The position numbers and the translations under genes were made by a program. Shown here one piece after another: positions 16,547-26,691 of a stretch of 42,686 nt of DNA. Every line of letters starts with the position of its first letter. Within the stretch, counting starts at the first letter, position 1. The notes under the pieces were generated by a model that saw nothing but the letters and a program-made list of their open reading frames with translations, searched no databases and had not been told where the DNA came from. Source of the DNA: Gemmatimonadota bacterium (GTDB taxonomy: Bacteria; Gemmatimonadota; Gemmatimonadetes; Gemmatimonadales; Gemmatimonadaceae); assembly GCA_031127225.1 (NCBI GenBank), contig JARIEV010000012.1, positions 1 through 42,686 of the forward strand. Reading direction: 5' to 3'.

Positions 16547-17112
16547 GGAACCGGGTGAAGCGGAAGGGTGGACGACGTGTCGACGGGGGTGCGGCCGTCA
16601 CTGATGTACAGCGTGATCGCCGTGGTCGCGGCGAGGAGGCTGCCGGCCGGCGGCGTGGTGGCGAGCACGGTGCCGGCGGGACTCCGGCTCGCGCGGAATA
16701 GCACCTCGCCCACGAGCAGTCCGGCGTCGCGGATCCGGTCCCGCGCCGGGCCCTCTTCGAGACCGATCACATCGGGCACCGGCAGCAGGACGTCGGGGAC
16801 GGCCTCGGCCGCGCTGTCGGCCGCCGCTTGTGCCACGCTGTCGGCCCGCCGCTGCGCTTCCTGCTGCCGCTCGATGGCCGTGGGCTCGGGAATGGTGCCA
16901 CGTGCCACGCTATCGAGAACGGCCTGCACGGAGTCCACCGCGTTGGCGCGCCCGGGCTCGAGCGTGCGGACCGTGATCACACCACCGGTGGCGCCGATCA
17001 TCAAGCCGGCCAGCGCCGCGACGGTACCACGCACGATCCAACGGCGCGTGGTGCCGGACGGTCCGCTGGATCGCTTTTTCGGGCGCCGGTTGATCGGGGG
17101 CGTGGCGGTCAT
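16543..17112 (-). CDS. Single-pass membrane protein with one PASTA domain
   Basis: 189 aa. A basic, Pro-rich cytoplasmic head (MTATPPINRRPKKRS) precedes one membrane segment (about 28-50, GTVAALAGLMIGATGGVITV). An Ala/Asp/Gln-rich, possibly coiled stretch follows (about 75-105), then a PASTA domain (about 112-172: VPDVIGLEEGPARDRIRDAG..RSPAGTVLATTPPAGS..ITLYISDG). PASTA domains bind peptidoglycan or muropeptides, usually as part of Ser/Thr kinases or PBPs. Here there is no kinase domain, so it is probably a wall-associated accessory protein. The ATG overlaps the rsmB stop by one base (TGATG). Confidence 0.85.
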   Translation of the reverse strand: MTATPPINRRPKKRSSGPSGTTRRWIVRGTVAALAGLMIGATGGVITVRTLEPGRANAVDSVQAVLDSVARGTIPEPTAIERQQEAQRRADSVAQAAADSAAEAVPDVLLPVPDVIGLEEGPARDRIRDAGLLVGEVLFRASRSPAGTVLATTPPAGSLLAATTAITLYISDGRTPVDTSSTLPLHPVP

Positions 17113-18452
17113 CAGGGCGCTCTCCGCAGACGCGCCGCGAAGGCGCCGTCGGTACCGAACTGCTGCGGCAGCACACGCAGCATCCCCTCATCGAGTACGT
17201 CGGCTGACACCGTGCCGGCGGGCGGCGGTTCCAGCGTGAACTCGCGATGCGTGGCGAGGAACGACTCCACCTGATCGTCGTTCTCCTCGAGCTCCAGCGA
17301 ACAGGTGCTGTACACGAGCAGCCCGCCTGGCTTCACGACGTCGGCGGCAGCCAGCAGGATTTCGCGTTGCAGCGCTGGCAGCACGGCGAAATCGGAGATG
17401 CGCATGCGCCAGCGTGCGTCAGGGTGACGACGGAAGGTCCCGGTGCCGGTGCAGGGCACGTCGATCAGCACCACGTCTGCATCGGCCACCGCGGCGTCGC
17501 GCGCATCGCACACCAGAGGGACGAGGTTGGTGGCGTGGACACGACCGAAGCCGGTGACCATGCGATCGACCCGGGCCATGCTGCGATCGGCTGCAATGAC
17601 GAGTTTCGCACGACGTGCCAACTCTAGTGCCTTGCCCCCCGGGGCGGCGCAGAGATCGGCCACCACGCTCCCTTCCGGCACGTGCGCGTACTGCGCCACG
17701 AGGCTGGCGGCGGGATCCTGCACGAACATCAGCCCTTGGGTGAACGCGGCAAGTTCGGGCAGCGCGACGCCACCGCCGAGGCGGATCGACTCCTGGCACA
17801 CGGGGACGTCGTGGGTGGTCACACCCGCGCCCACGAGCATTGCGTCGAGCGCCGGCCGGTCGATGCCGTACGGACGCACGGTGATTGACGCAGGCTCGTT
17901 GTTCGTGGCGAGCAGGCGCTCCGTGTCGGCCATCCCCCACCGGTCCACCCATCGTGCAATGGCCCAGCGCGGATGTGAGTAGCGCAGCGCCATCGCTTCA
18001 AGCGGGTCGGTGGGCACCGGCGGCTCGATGGTGTCCCGTTCGCGATCGATGCGGCGCAGCACGGCGTTGGCCAGCTTGCTGGCACCGATGCCGTGACGAC
18101 GCTTCGTGAGTTCGACGGTCTGCCCGATGGCGGCGTACGGCGGCACGCTCCCCATGCTCAGCAGCTGGTACGCGCCGAGTCGCAAGAGATCGGTGACGTC
18201 GTCGTCGATCTTCGCGATTCCGCCGCGCACGCGCTCGGCGAGAATGGCATCGAGCCGGTTCCGCTGGCGCAGCAGTCCCCACACGAGCTCCTGCACCCAC
18301 CGACGATCGCGCGGGTCCAGCGCGCCCGCACGGTTGTCGAACGCGGCGTCGAGCAGCGTTCCCGATCGGAGATCGGCCAGGATCATCGCGGCCGCGGTGC
18401 GCGACCCGGTCACGCCTGGCCCATGCGACGACGCATGCATCTTGTGGCTCAT
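17112..18452 (-). CDS. rsmB: 16S rRNA m5C967 methyltransferase
   Basis: 446 aa. An N-terminal NusB-like RNA-binding domain (about 15-145, including DRRWVQELVWGLLRQRNRLD and the Ile/Gly-rich AIGQTVELTKRR helix) is joined to a SAM-dependent methyltransferase. Motif I is VADLCAAPGGKALELA. The two catalytic cysteines are in IDVPCTGTG (motif IV) and LVYSTCSLELEEN (motif VI). The enzyme methylates C967 of 16S rRNA in free RNA or 30S intermediates. The start codon overlaps the fmt stop (ATGA). Co-location with fmt and def is common in bacteria. Confidence 0.95.
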   Translation of the reverse strand: MSHKMHASSHGPGVTGSRTAAAMILADLRSGTLLDAAFDNRAGALDPRDRRWVQELVWGLLRQRNRLDAILAERVRGGIAKIDDDVTDLLRLGAYQLLSMGSVPPYAAIGQTVELTKRRHGIGASKLANAVLRRIDRERDTIEPPVPTDPLEAMALRYSHPRWAIARWVDRWGMADTERLLATNNEPASITVRPYGIDRPALDAMLVGAGVTTHDVPVCQESIRLGGGVALPELAAFTQGLMFVQDPAASLVAQYAHVPEGSVVADLCAAPGGKALELARRAKLVIAADRSMARVDRMVTGFGRVHATNLVPLVCDARDAAVADADVVLIDVPCTGTGTFRRHPDARWRMRISDFAVLPALQREILLAAADVVKPGGLLVYSTCSLELEENDDQVESFLATHREFTLEPPPAGTVSADVLDEGMLRVLPQQFGTDGAFAARLRRAP

Positions 18453-19414
18453 GCGGGTTCGAGCAAGTCGCCCACCGCCACGCCACGGCCGCGCGCGAGC
18501 GAGGCGGCCGTCATGCGCGGTTTACCACTGGGCTGGACATCGAGAAAGCGCACAGCGCCTTCCCCGCAGCGGACCAGCAGTCCGTCGTCGTTGGCGGCCC
18601 GCACCGTGCCCGGCGGGCTGTTGCGCGTGGGGTCGTCGAGCGCATCGTTGCTGCCGTCGCCAACGAGGCGCACGCTGAACAGCTTGGTCTCGACGTCGCG
18701 TAACCGGGCATATGCCCCCGGTCGCGCATCGAACGCACGGGTGACGCGCGAGACCTGCTCAGCCGACCATGTAAAGTCGAGGCGCGCCATCTCGCGGTCG
18801 ATTTTGGGCGCATACGTGGACAGCGATGCGTCCTGCGGGACCGCGTGTGCGATGCCGGTCTCGATCATGGCCAGCGCCTGGACGATGGCCAGCGCCCCGA
18901 GTTCGGAGAGCCGGTCGTGCAGTTCACTGTAGGTTTCGTCAGGCTCGATGCCGGTGCGGAGCACGTGCAGCATGTCGCCGGCGTCGAGCGCGGGGACCAT
19001 CTGCATGATGGTGATGCCCGTTTCCGTCATGCCTTGCAGAATCGCGGCCTGAATCGGCGCGGCACCGCGGAGCGCCGGAAGAATGGAGCCGTGGATGTTG
19101 AGGGTGCCGAGGCGCGGCAGGTCGATGATGGCCTTCGGCAGAATACAGCCGTACGCAACGACCACCGAGATGTCCGAGGCGAGCGCGCGGATGGCGTCGG
19201 CAAACTCGTCACCGCGCGGACGCTCCGGCTGCAACACCGGGATCCCTTCGTCGAGCGCCACGCGCTTGACCGGCGATGGATCGAGTTGCGTCCGCGAGCG
19301 GCCGCGTGGTTTGTCGGGCTGTGAGACGACCCCGACCACCTCGTGCCCCTCACCGATCAGGGCACGAAGAGGCGGCACGGCGAACTCGGGAGTGCCCCAG
19401 AAGAGAATGCGCAC
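18449..19414 (-). CDS. fmt: Methionyl-tRNA formyltransferase
   Basis: 321 aa. The enzyme formylates Met-tRNAi using 10-formyl-THF. The formyltransferase domain starts MRILFWGTPEFAVPPLRAL. It carries VVAYGCILP, the catalytic Asn/His in LNIHGSILPALRGAAPIQ, and the catalytic Asp in VPALDAGDML. A C-terminal beta-barrel domain follows (about 205-315). The usual SLLP of the catalytic loop is SILP here, a mild variant. It is 17 nt downstream of def, the functional partner that later removes the formyl group. Confidence 0.96.
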   Translation of the reverse strand: MRILFWGTPEFAVPPLRALIGEGHEVVGVVSQPDKPRGRSRTQLDPSPVKRVALDEGIPVLQPERPRGDEFADAIRALASDISVVVAYGCILPKAIIDLPRLGTLNIHGSILPALRGAAPIQAAILQGMTETGITIMQMVPALDAGDMLHVLRTGIEPDETYSELHDRLSELGALAIVQALAMIETGIAHAVPQDASLSTYAPKIDREMARLDFTWSAEQVSRVTRAFDARPGAYARLRDVETKLFSVRLVGDGSNDALDDPTRNSPPGTVRAANDDGLLVRCGEGAVRFLDVQPSGKPRMTAASLARGRGVAVGDLLEPA

Positions 19415-19431
19415 GGCGGGGCGGTCTCCGG

Positions 19432-19998
19432 TCAGGTCGTGAGGTCAGGCGGTGTGGCGTCGCGCTCTTTCGGCAGATCGCCGACGGGGAGCACGCGCAG
19501 GAGCTTCGGGTAGTTGGCCTTCTCGTACTCCCACTCGCGCATCGCAGCCCGACGCTTGAGCAGGCTGAGGCGGTCGGTGAACAGACGGCCGTGCAGGTGG
19601 TCGATTTCGTGCTGCAGGCACCGCCCCAGCAGGTCGGTGCCCTCCACTTCGTACCACGCGCCGTCGATGTCCTGAGCGCGCACGACGACGCGTGCGAAGC
19701 GGTCGACGTTGGCATACACCTCAGGGATCGAGAGGCAGCCTTCCTCGCCACGCACCGACCCTTCCTTGAGGATGATCTCGGGATTGATCACCACGAGGCG
19801 CTGCTCATCGACCTCGACCACGGCCAGACGCTCACGACGACCGACCTGCGGTGCCGCCAGACCGACGCCTTTGGCCTTGTCCATCGTGTCGAACATGTCG
19901 TCCACGAGCCGGCGCAGTTCCGGGGTAATCTGTCCGACTTTTTCGGTGTCCTGACGGAGAATCGGAGAGCCGAGGACGTGGATATCGAGCAGCGCCAC
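19432..19998 (-). CDS. def: Peptide deformylase
   Basis: 188 aa from a GTG (MALLDIHVLGSPILR). This start is preceded by GAGG at 6 nt spacing and lies 7 nt after the yajC stop. A longer in-frame reading would overlap yajC and is rejected. The metalloenzyme removes N-formyl from nascent proteins. All three motifs are present: GVGLAAPQVG, EEGCLSIP (metal Cys) and LQHEIDHLHG (HExxH). The tail after FTDRLSLLKR is longer than in E. coli Def. It is transcribed ahead of fmt, a classical pairing. Confidence 0.95.
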   Translation of the reverse strand: MALLDIHVLGSPILRQDTEKVGQITPELRRLVDDMFDTMDKAKGVGLAAPQVGRRERLAVVEVDEQRLVVINPEIILKEGSVRGEEGCLSIPEVYANVDRFARVVVRAQDIDGAWYEVEGTDLLGRCLQHEIDHLHGRLFTDRLSLLKRRAAMREWEYEKANYPKLLRVLPVGDLPKERDATPPDLTT

Positions 19999-20005
19999 GG
20001 CGACC

Positions 20006-21510
<1,505 letters not shown>

Positions 21511-21519
21511 CTACTGGCT

Positions 21520-21611
21520 CTCACGTGAGTTTCGGGTTGCGAGTTTGGGTGACGAGTCGTGGGTCGCACAAACCCAGAACTCGGGACTCGAACCCGCCAC
21601 TCCAAACTCAC
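21520..21611. repeat. Imperfect hairpin starting CTCACGTGAG (element C)
   Basis: The left arm starts with the palindrome CTCACGTGAG (21520-21529) and continues as GAGTTT/GGGTT/GAGTxG words. The right arm, reading back from TGAGTTT (complement of 21604-21610), repeats the same word style inverted. It fills the gap between the queA stop and the tgt start. The family also occurs at 30753-30846. No T-tract follows. Confidence 0.75.
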
Positions 21612-21639
21612 CAGCGATCGACGGAACGAAGCGCCGGAC

Positions 21640-22710
21640 TTACAGGATGCACATCGCGTCGCCGTACGAATAGAAGCGATAGTTCTCGGCCACGGCCGTC
21701 CGGTATGCCTGCATGGTGCGGTCATACCCCGCAAAGGCGGCCACGAGCATGATGAGCGTGGACTTCGGCAGGTGGAAGTTCGTGACGAGGCGATCAATGC
21801 CACGCAGGGCCGCGGGCGGACGCAGGAAGATGCTGGTGTCGCCCTGAAACGGCTGAATCACCCCGTGCGGGTCGGCGGCCGTTTCGAGCGTACGCACGCT
21901 GGTCGTACCCACGGCCCAGACATGATTGCCGCGTGCGCGCACGGCATTGAGCTGCGCCGCCGTCTGGGCGGTGACCTCACACCACTCTTCGTGCATCACA
22001 TGCAGCGATGGATCGTCGTCGCTCACCGGGCGAAAGGTACCAGCGCCCACGTGCAACACCACGCTCGCGGTCTCGACGCCACGTGCGCGCAGCGTGGCGA
22101 GGAGGTCCGGGGTGAAGTGCAGCCCCGCCGTGGGGGCCGCGACCGAGCCCTTGGTTTCGGCGTACACGGTTTGATACCGTGCCGCATCCCCGGATTCGTC
22201 GGGGCGCTCGATGTAGGGCGGGAGCGGCACGTGCCCGTGCTGCTCGATCATTGCGTCGGGATCACCGCTGGTGAGCAGGCGTACGATGCGCGTGCGCCGC
22301 GGCGTGGTGTCGACGATTTCCACCCGGAAGTCCGGCGCGATGGTCACGATGCGCCCGGGACGCAGCTTGCCTCCGGGATGGATCATCGCCTCGTAGCACC
22401 CGTCGCCGGCCGGTCGCAGCAGCAGGATCTCCGCCGGGCCGCCGCTCTCACGATGCCCGAGCAGCCGCGCTCGGAATACCTTCGTGGTATTGACCACGAT
22501 CGCATCGCCGGCGGGGATGAGCTCCGCGAGGTCGCGAAACGTGTGATGCGCGATCGTGTCACGCCCCCGGTCGACCACGAGCAGACGGCTCGCGTCACGC
22601 GGCTCAACGGGACGCTGCGCGATGCGCTCCTCAGGGAGCTCGTAGTCGTAGTCGGACGTACGGCTTCCCTTACGGGGGACCGCGTCCACGGAGTCGGGCA
22701 ATACGGTCAT
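21640..22710 (-). CDS. queA: S-adenosylmethionine:tRNA ribosyltransferase-isomerase
   Basis: 356 aa from the ATG at 22710 (MTVLPDSVDAVPRKGSRTSD); the longer open frame upstream has no family similarity. QueA adds the cyclopentanediol precursor from SAM onto preQ1 in tRNA, making epoxyqueuosine. Typical segments are YDYELPEERIAQRPVEPRDA, SRLLVVDR, TKVFRARLLG, PLPPYIER, QTVYAETKGSVAAPTAGLHF and LVTNFHLPKSTLIMLV near the C-terminus. An extra N-terminal stretch of about 20 residues precedes the usual start region. It lies just upstream of tgt, which catalyses the preceding step. Confidence 0.96.
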   Translation of the reverse strand: MTVLPDSVDAVPRKGSRTSDYDYELPEERIAQRPVEPRDASRLLVVDRGRDTIAHHTFRDLAELIPAGDAIVVNTTKVFRARLLGHRESGGPAEILLLRPAGDGCYEAMIHPGGKLRPGRIVTIAPDFRVEIVDTTPRRTRIVRLLTSGDPDAMIEQHGHVPLPPYIERPDESGDAARYQTVYAETKGSVAAPTAGLHFTPDLLATLRARGVETASVVLHVGAGTFRPVSDDDPSLHVMHEEWCEVTAQTAAQLNAVRARGNHVWAVGTTSVRTLETAADPHGVIQPFQGDTSIFLRPPAALRGIDRLVTNFHLPKSTLIMLVAAFAGYDRTMQAYRTAVAENYRFYSYGDAMCIL

Positions 22711-22772
22711 GTCGGACCGGAAAGACAACTCAATCGGAGCTGCAATGCAACAGCTCGGCCCGTATTCGTCCC

Positions 22773-25007
22773 TCAGTACATGCGGAATTCGGTGTCGCGC
22801 GCCGTTTTCTGCCGAGTGGTGAGGTCGGTGACTTCGACCCGCAAGCGGTAGGTCCCCACCGGTGCCTGCGTCATATCCAGCGAGAGATACTCCACGAGCT
22901 CCGGCCGCGAAGCCACCTGCCGGTCGAAGGCGATCGTGAAACGGTCGCGCGATCCCTGAGCGCGTCCGATGGCGCGCCCCAGATTGTCTAGCAGGCGGAA
23001 AGCCAAGGCTGCGCCGGAGCGGTCGGTGCGCTCGACCGTGATTGCCACGCGATAGGCGCTGGCCCCATCCTTTGGCCGCAGGTCGTACATCTCCCAGAGC
23101 AGCCCCACCACCGAGCCCCGCGCGAAGCGGCCCGCGTTCGGGGTGATCTCGATGTCGCGCCATCGCGCGGGGAGCGTGATACCGCTGCGCAGCCCGGGTT
23201 TGCCACCCAGCAGCACATCGCTCATGCCGAACCCGGCGCCGCCCAGGGGCTCGAGCCGCGTCATGGCGCGCGCGCCGCGCCGGCTGTCCGCCTGCAGCGC
23301 CTCGACCCGGACGACGTTGATGCCGGGACCGAGGCGCCGCGTCCAGACGCGCTCGGCCTGTGCCGCCGCGCTGTCGCGGGCGACCGCGATCTGGTCCGAC
23401 TCGAGACCACGCACCTGCACAAACCGGTCGAAGATCCGCAGGTCGATGTCGACCGGCACCCGGTCCATCGCCACCGAACGGACCAGCGAGTCCACGGGTA
23501 CGCGCGCCGCGATGACCGCATCGCTCGAGTCCGCGCCGGCGCGGAACCGCGCAATGCGGACGGGGATGGTGTCGAGCAGACGCGTGACGGCCACATTGGC
23601 GAACGACACCGGCACCGCATCGCGGATCCGGTCAACGTTATCGCGGTCGGCGAACGCGATGCGCGCCATGCCGAAGCCGGGCGGGTTGTCGAAGAAGAAG
23701 ACGAGCCCCGTGTCGTACCCCCACACTTGCGTCTGGCCGCCGTCGAGCCGCGTCCGGTCGTCGGAGGCGCTGCCCGAGAGCGTCAGCTCGAGGTCGGGCG
23801 GTCCGTAGCGCACGTAAATGTCACCGCGATCGGAATCGGCGCCGCGCAGCTGATACTCCTCATTGGTCCAGCGGAAATCCGCGAAGGTCAAGCGGGCGAG
23901 GAACTCCAGTCGAAATTCGTTCTCCTGCGTGAGCGCGAGCGGATCACTCATCATCCAGAACATCGCCTCGAGTCCCTGACGCTCGGCGGCTGGCAACGCC
24001 ACGAAGCCACGGGCATCGCCGATTTGCCCCGCGAGGGCCTTGTCGGGGCGAGGACGCAGAATGCGGGATAGACTCCGGACGCGCTGCGCTTCGTCGTCGT
24101 CCATGAGCGCGAAGGCGCTATCGAACGCGACCGTGGCCCCTTGGTCGTCCGCGAGGCGATGACGACCCAGCCCCAGCGCGAGCTGGGCCTGATAGTCAAG
24201 CGGAAACTGGCGGGTGCGCCGCTCGGCCACCGTGGTGAGATCGCGCCACCGACCCCGCTCGGCGTAGGCCATAAACAGGTGACGGCTGTAGCGCAGATTT
24301 GTGGAGTCGGCACCGACCGCTTGCTCGAAGTAGGCCAACGCCGCCGCATGATCGGCCGCGCCGGTCGGCGGCTCGATTTTTTGCGCGATGCTGTTGATGT
24401 AATCGCGGCCGTTCTTCCGATTCCAGTTGTTGGCGCTGGAGAGCTGCACCTTCTGCAGGCTGCCGCTGATGGCGCGGTTGGCCGACGATTCGTACAGGCG
24501 CCACGATGCCATGCCGCTCATGTCGGCGGCATCAGCGATCTGCAGCCGGTCGCCGACTCTCGTGGCGGCGCCCAAGGCGGCGCGGGCCTGTCCTCCGGAG
24601 GCGAAGCGCATGGTAGACACGCCCGACTGCACGTTGAAACGGCTCAGGCTGAGCCAGAAGCGGGCGCTGTCGGGCGCGAGTTGGGTCGCGAGGCGCAGCG
24701 CGCTGTCGGCCGCCGATAGCAGGCGAATCTTCTTCTGGTCCTTGATGAACGCCGCACGACGGGCACTGCGCGCCTGATTCCACTGGAGCAGGCCAAGTTG
24801 GTGCCACGCCGCGGCATCACGCTGGTCACGGCGCACGGCGGCGTCGAGCATCGCCAGCGCGCGCGCCGTGTCGCCGGCTGCCGCGACCGCATCGGCGGCC
24901 TGCGCAACGCTCAGAGCCGCCCGCTCCTGCGCGCGCCCGGCGGCCGGGACGAGCAGCGCCAGGGCGATCCAACGGCGCACCCGCACTGCCAGGGGACATC
25001 GTGTCAT
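22773..25007 (-). CDS. GWxTD-domain protein with TPR-like N-terminus
   Basis: 744 aa, exported: a basic start, hydrophobic core WIALALLVPAA and likely cleavage after GRAQ. Residues about 30-310 are TPR-like helical pairs (AWHQLGLLQWNQAR, ARFWLSLSRFN, YFEQAVGADSTNLRYSRHLF). The GWxTD region (about 335-420) reads MSDPLALTQENEFRLEFLAR..DSDRGDIYVRYGPPD; the Gly-Trp pair of the name motif is replaced by GADSD. A long beta-rich C-terminal half follows. The GWxTD family is found in Acidobacteria, Gemmatimonadota and Bacteroidota and has no established function. It starts 3 nt after the ruvB stop, so the two are co-transcribed. Confidence 0.82.
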   Translation of the reverse strand: MTRCPLAVRVRRWIALALLVPAAGRAQERAALSVAQAADAVAAAGDTARALAMLDAAVRRDQRDAAAWHQLGLLQWNQARSARRAAFIKDQKKIRLLSAADSALRLATQLAPDSARFWLSLSRFNVQSGVSTMRFASGGQARAALGAATRVGDRLQIADAADMSGMASWRLYESSANRAISGSLQKVQLSSANNWNRKNGRDYINSIAQKIEPPTGAADHAAALAYFEQAVGADSTNLRYSRHLFMAYAERGRWRDLTTVAERRTRQFPLDYQAQLALGLGRHRLADDQGATVAFDSAFALMDDDEAQRVRSLSRILRPRPDKALAGQIGDARGFVALPAAERQGLEAMFWMMSDPLALTQENEFRLEFLARLTFADFRWTNEEYQLRGADSDRGDIYVRYGPPDLELTLSGSASDDRTRLDGGQTQVWGYDTGLVFFFDNPPGFGMARIAFADRDNVDRIRDAVPVSFANVAVTRLLDTIPVRIARFRAGADSSDAVIAARVPVDSLVRSVAMDRVPVDIDLRIFDRFVQVRGLESDQIAVARDSAAAQAERVWTRRLGPGINVVRVEALQADSRRGARAMTRLEPLGGAGFGMSDVLLGGKPGLRSGITLPARWRDIEITPNAGRFARGSVVGLLWEMYDLRPKDGASAYRVAITVERTDRSGAALAFRLLDNLGRAIGRAQGSRDRFTIAFDRQVASRPELVEYLSLDMTQAPVGTYRLRVEVTDLTTRQKTARDTEFRMY

Positions 25008-25010
25008 TCG

Positions 25011-26039
25011 CTAAAACAGCGTGGGTTGCCCGAAGGCTCCGGCCGGCGGCACGTACCCGAGGTGGCGATACGCGTGCGCCGTGGCGATGCGGCCGCGCGG
25101 TGTGCGCTGCAGGAACCCGTGCTGTACCAGAAACGGCTCGTACACCTCTTCAATCGTTCCCGCGTCCTCGCCGATGGCGGCCGCGATCGTGCCGAGTCCA
25201 ACCGGTCCTCCGTCGAACTTCTCGATGATCACCTTGAGCAGACGGGCGTCCATGTCGTCGAGGCCGAAGTGGTCCACGTTGTTCAACTCGAGCGCCGCCT
25301 GCGCCACCTCGACGGTGATGCGCCCGTCGGCGCACACCTGCGCGTAGTCCCGCACGCGGCGCAGCAGCCGGTTGGCCACGCGCGGTGTGCCACGGGAGCG
25401 CTTCGCGATCTCGTGCGCGCCGCCGGCGTCCATCTCGACCTTGAGCACCTCACCGGTCCGCCGCACGATCACGTCGAGTTCCTCGACCGGATAGAAGCCG
25501 AGCTGCTGCACGATGCCGAAGCGCGCGCGGAGCGGCGACGTGAGCATGCCGAGACGCGTCGTGGCGCCCACGAGGGTGAACTTTTCGATGTTCATCGTGA
25601 CCGTCTGCGCCTTGGGCCCCTCGGAGAGACGGATGTCAATCCGGTAGTCCTCCATGGCCGGGTACAGGAACTCCTCGATGATCGGGCGCATGCGGTGGAT
25701 TTCGTCGATGAACAGCACGTCGCCCTGCCGCAGGTTGGTGAGGGGGCCCACGAGATCACCGGGCTTTTCCAGCGCCGGGCCGGAGGTGGTGGTGAGATTC
25801 ACCCCCAGCTCGCGTGCCATCAGGTCGGCGAGCGTGGTTTTCCCGAGCCCCGGCGGGCCGAAAAAGAGCGTGTGGTCCAGCGGCTCCTTCCGCGCGCGGG
25901 CCGCCGCGATGGCGATCCCCAGGCTGTCCTTCACCTTCTGCTGCCCGATGAACTCGGCCAGACGTTGGGGGCGCAGCGACAGCTCGACGACACTCTCGTC
26001 GGCGAGCGCTTCGGGCGTGGTGATCTCGGCGCGGCTCAT
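25011..26039 (-). CDS. ruvB: Holliday junction branch migration DNA helicase RuvB
   Basis: 342 aa from the ATG at 26039 ([20 protein letters not shown]); ten upstream in-frame codons are not conserved in character and lie over the promoter. The AAA+ motor drives branch migration with RuvA. Walker A is GPPGLGKTT, Walker [10 protein letters not shown], sensor 1 [10 protein letters not shown], and the arginine finger region [14 protein letters not shown]. The C-terminal winged helix ends [15 protein letters not shown]. RuvB is split from ruvCA, which lie about 5 kb away on the same strand behind other genes. Confidence 0.97.
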   Translation of the reverse strand: MSRAEITTPEALADESVVELSLRPQRLAEFIGQQKVKDSLGIAIAAARARKEPLDHTLFFGPPGLGKTTLADLMARELGVNLTTTSGPALEKPGDLVGPLTNLRQGDVLFIDEIHRMRPIIEEFLYPAMEDYRIDIRLSEGPKAQTVTMNIEKFTLVGATTRLGMLTSPLRARFGIVQQLGFYPVEELDVIVRRTGEVLKVEMDAGGAHEIAKRSRGTPRVANRLLRRVRDYAQVCADGRITVEVAQAALELNNVDHFGLDDMDARLLKVIIEKFDGGPVGLGTIAAAIGEDAGTIEEVYEPFLVQHGFLQRTPRGRIATAHAYRHLGYVPPAGAFGQPTLF

Positions 26040-26046
26040 ATGTCTG

Positions 26047-26052
26047 AATATA
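26047..26052 (-). promoter_or_regulatory. -10-like TATATT before ruvB
   Basis: On the minus strand TATATT ends 7 nt before the ruvB ATG (26039), which would put the transcript start at or next to the start codon. No good -35 is seen and no ribosome binding site could fit. It heads the 14-gene run from ruvB to lgt. Confidence 0.4.
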
Positions 26053-26124
26053 CCGTAGCAACGGGGCACCGGACGGCCAGACTGGGGTAGAGTGGGGCAC
26101 TACAGCGTTCCCCCGCAGACTGCG

Positions 26125-26132
26125 TAGATTTG
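26125..26132 (+). promoter_or_regulatory. TAGATTTG promoter-like box before the DUF3299 gene
   Basis: Second copy of the octamer TAGATTTG, matching TAnnTTTG, in the divergent spacer between ruvB and the DUF3299-ABC-permease genes. The predicted leader is about 55 nt. Outside these boxes the spacer (26053-26193) shows nothing else recognisable. Confidence 0.4.
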
Positions 26133-26193
26133 AACAGAGTGACCCGCGGCACCGTCGCGCGGGCTCCCGTCCGTCCTGCCGCCAGGATCCGCC

Positions 26194-26691
26194 ATGACCC
26201 GTCGCTCGTCTGCCCGTTCGCTCGCCGGCCTCGCCGTGCTGCTCGTCGCCACGACCGCGTTTACTACCCCGCCGCGCGGCGCTTCTGTGGTGCCACCGCG
26301 TGGGACGGCGGTGGCGGAGGAAGCGGTGAATATCGACTGGCGTGTGCTGGCCGGTCTCGATTACTCGAACGGCAAGGCCACGGATACGCTCAAGAAGCTC
26401 GAGGGGAAGCTGGTGCGCATTCCGGGCTTCGTGGTGCCCCTCGATGATTTCCAGGAAGAGGGCGCGGAGTTCCTGCTCGTTCCGTACTACGGCGCGTGTG
26501 TGCATACGCCGCCGCCGCCGCCCAACCAGATCGTGATGGTCGCGATGGACGGCAAGAAGGCCGTGAAGCTCAATCTGTTCGACGCGGTGTGGATGTCCGG
26601 CCGGCTCAAGATCTCGTCGGTGGAGAGTCCCTACGGCACCGTCGGCTACCAGCTGGACGGGCTCAAGGTCGAACCCTACTCGTCGAAATGA
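26194..26691 (+). CDS. DUF3299 periplasmic protein
   Basis: 165 aa. The N-terminal signal sequence (MTRRSSARSLAGLAVLLVATTAF) ends near FTTPPRG and the mature part starts with a Pro/Val/Ala linker. The DUF3299 core has VNIDWRVLAGLDY, LVRIPGFVVPLDD and the family signature PYYGACVHTPPPPPNQIV with one Cys and one His, followed by VWMSGRL and GYQLDGLKVEPY. The function is unknown. From memory, in Pseudomonas and related bacteria such genes accompany an ABC ATPase and FtsX-like permease in zinc-responsive clusters. Its stop overlaps the ABC ATPase start (ATGA), so a shared function is likely. AGGA at suitable spacing precedes the ATG. Confidence 0.86.
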   Translation: MTRRSSARSLAGLAVLLVATTAFTTPPRGASVVPPRGTAVAEEAVNIDWRVLAGLDYSNGKATDTLKKLEGKLVRIPGFVVPLDDFQEEGAEFLLVPYYGACVHTPPPPPNQIVMVAMDGKKAVKLNLFDAVWMSGRLKISSVESPYGTVGYQLDGLKVEPYSSK

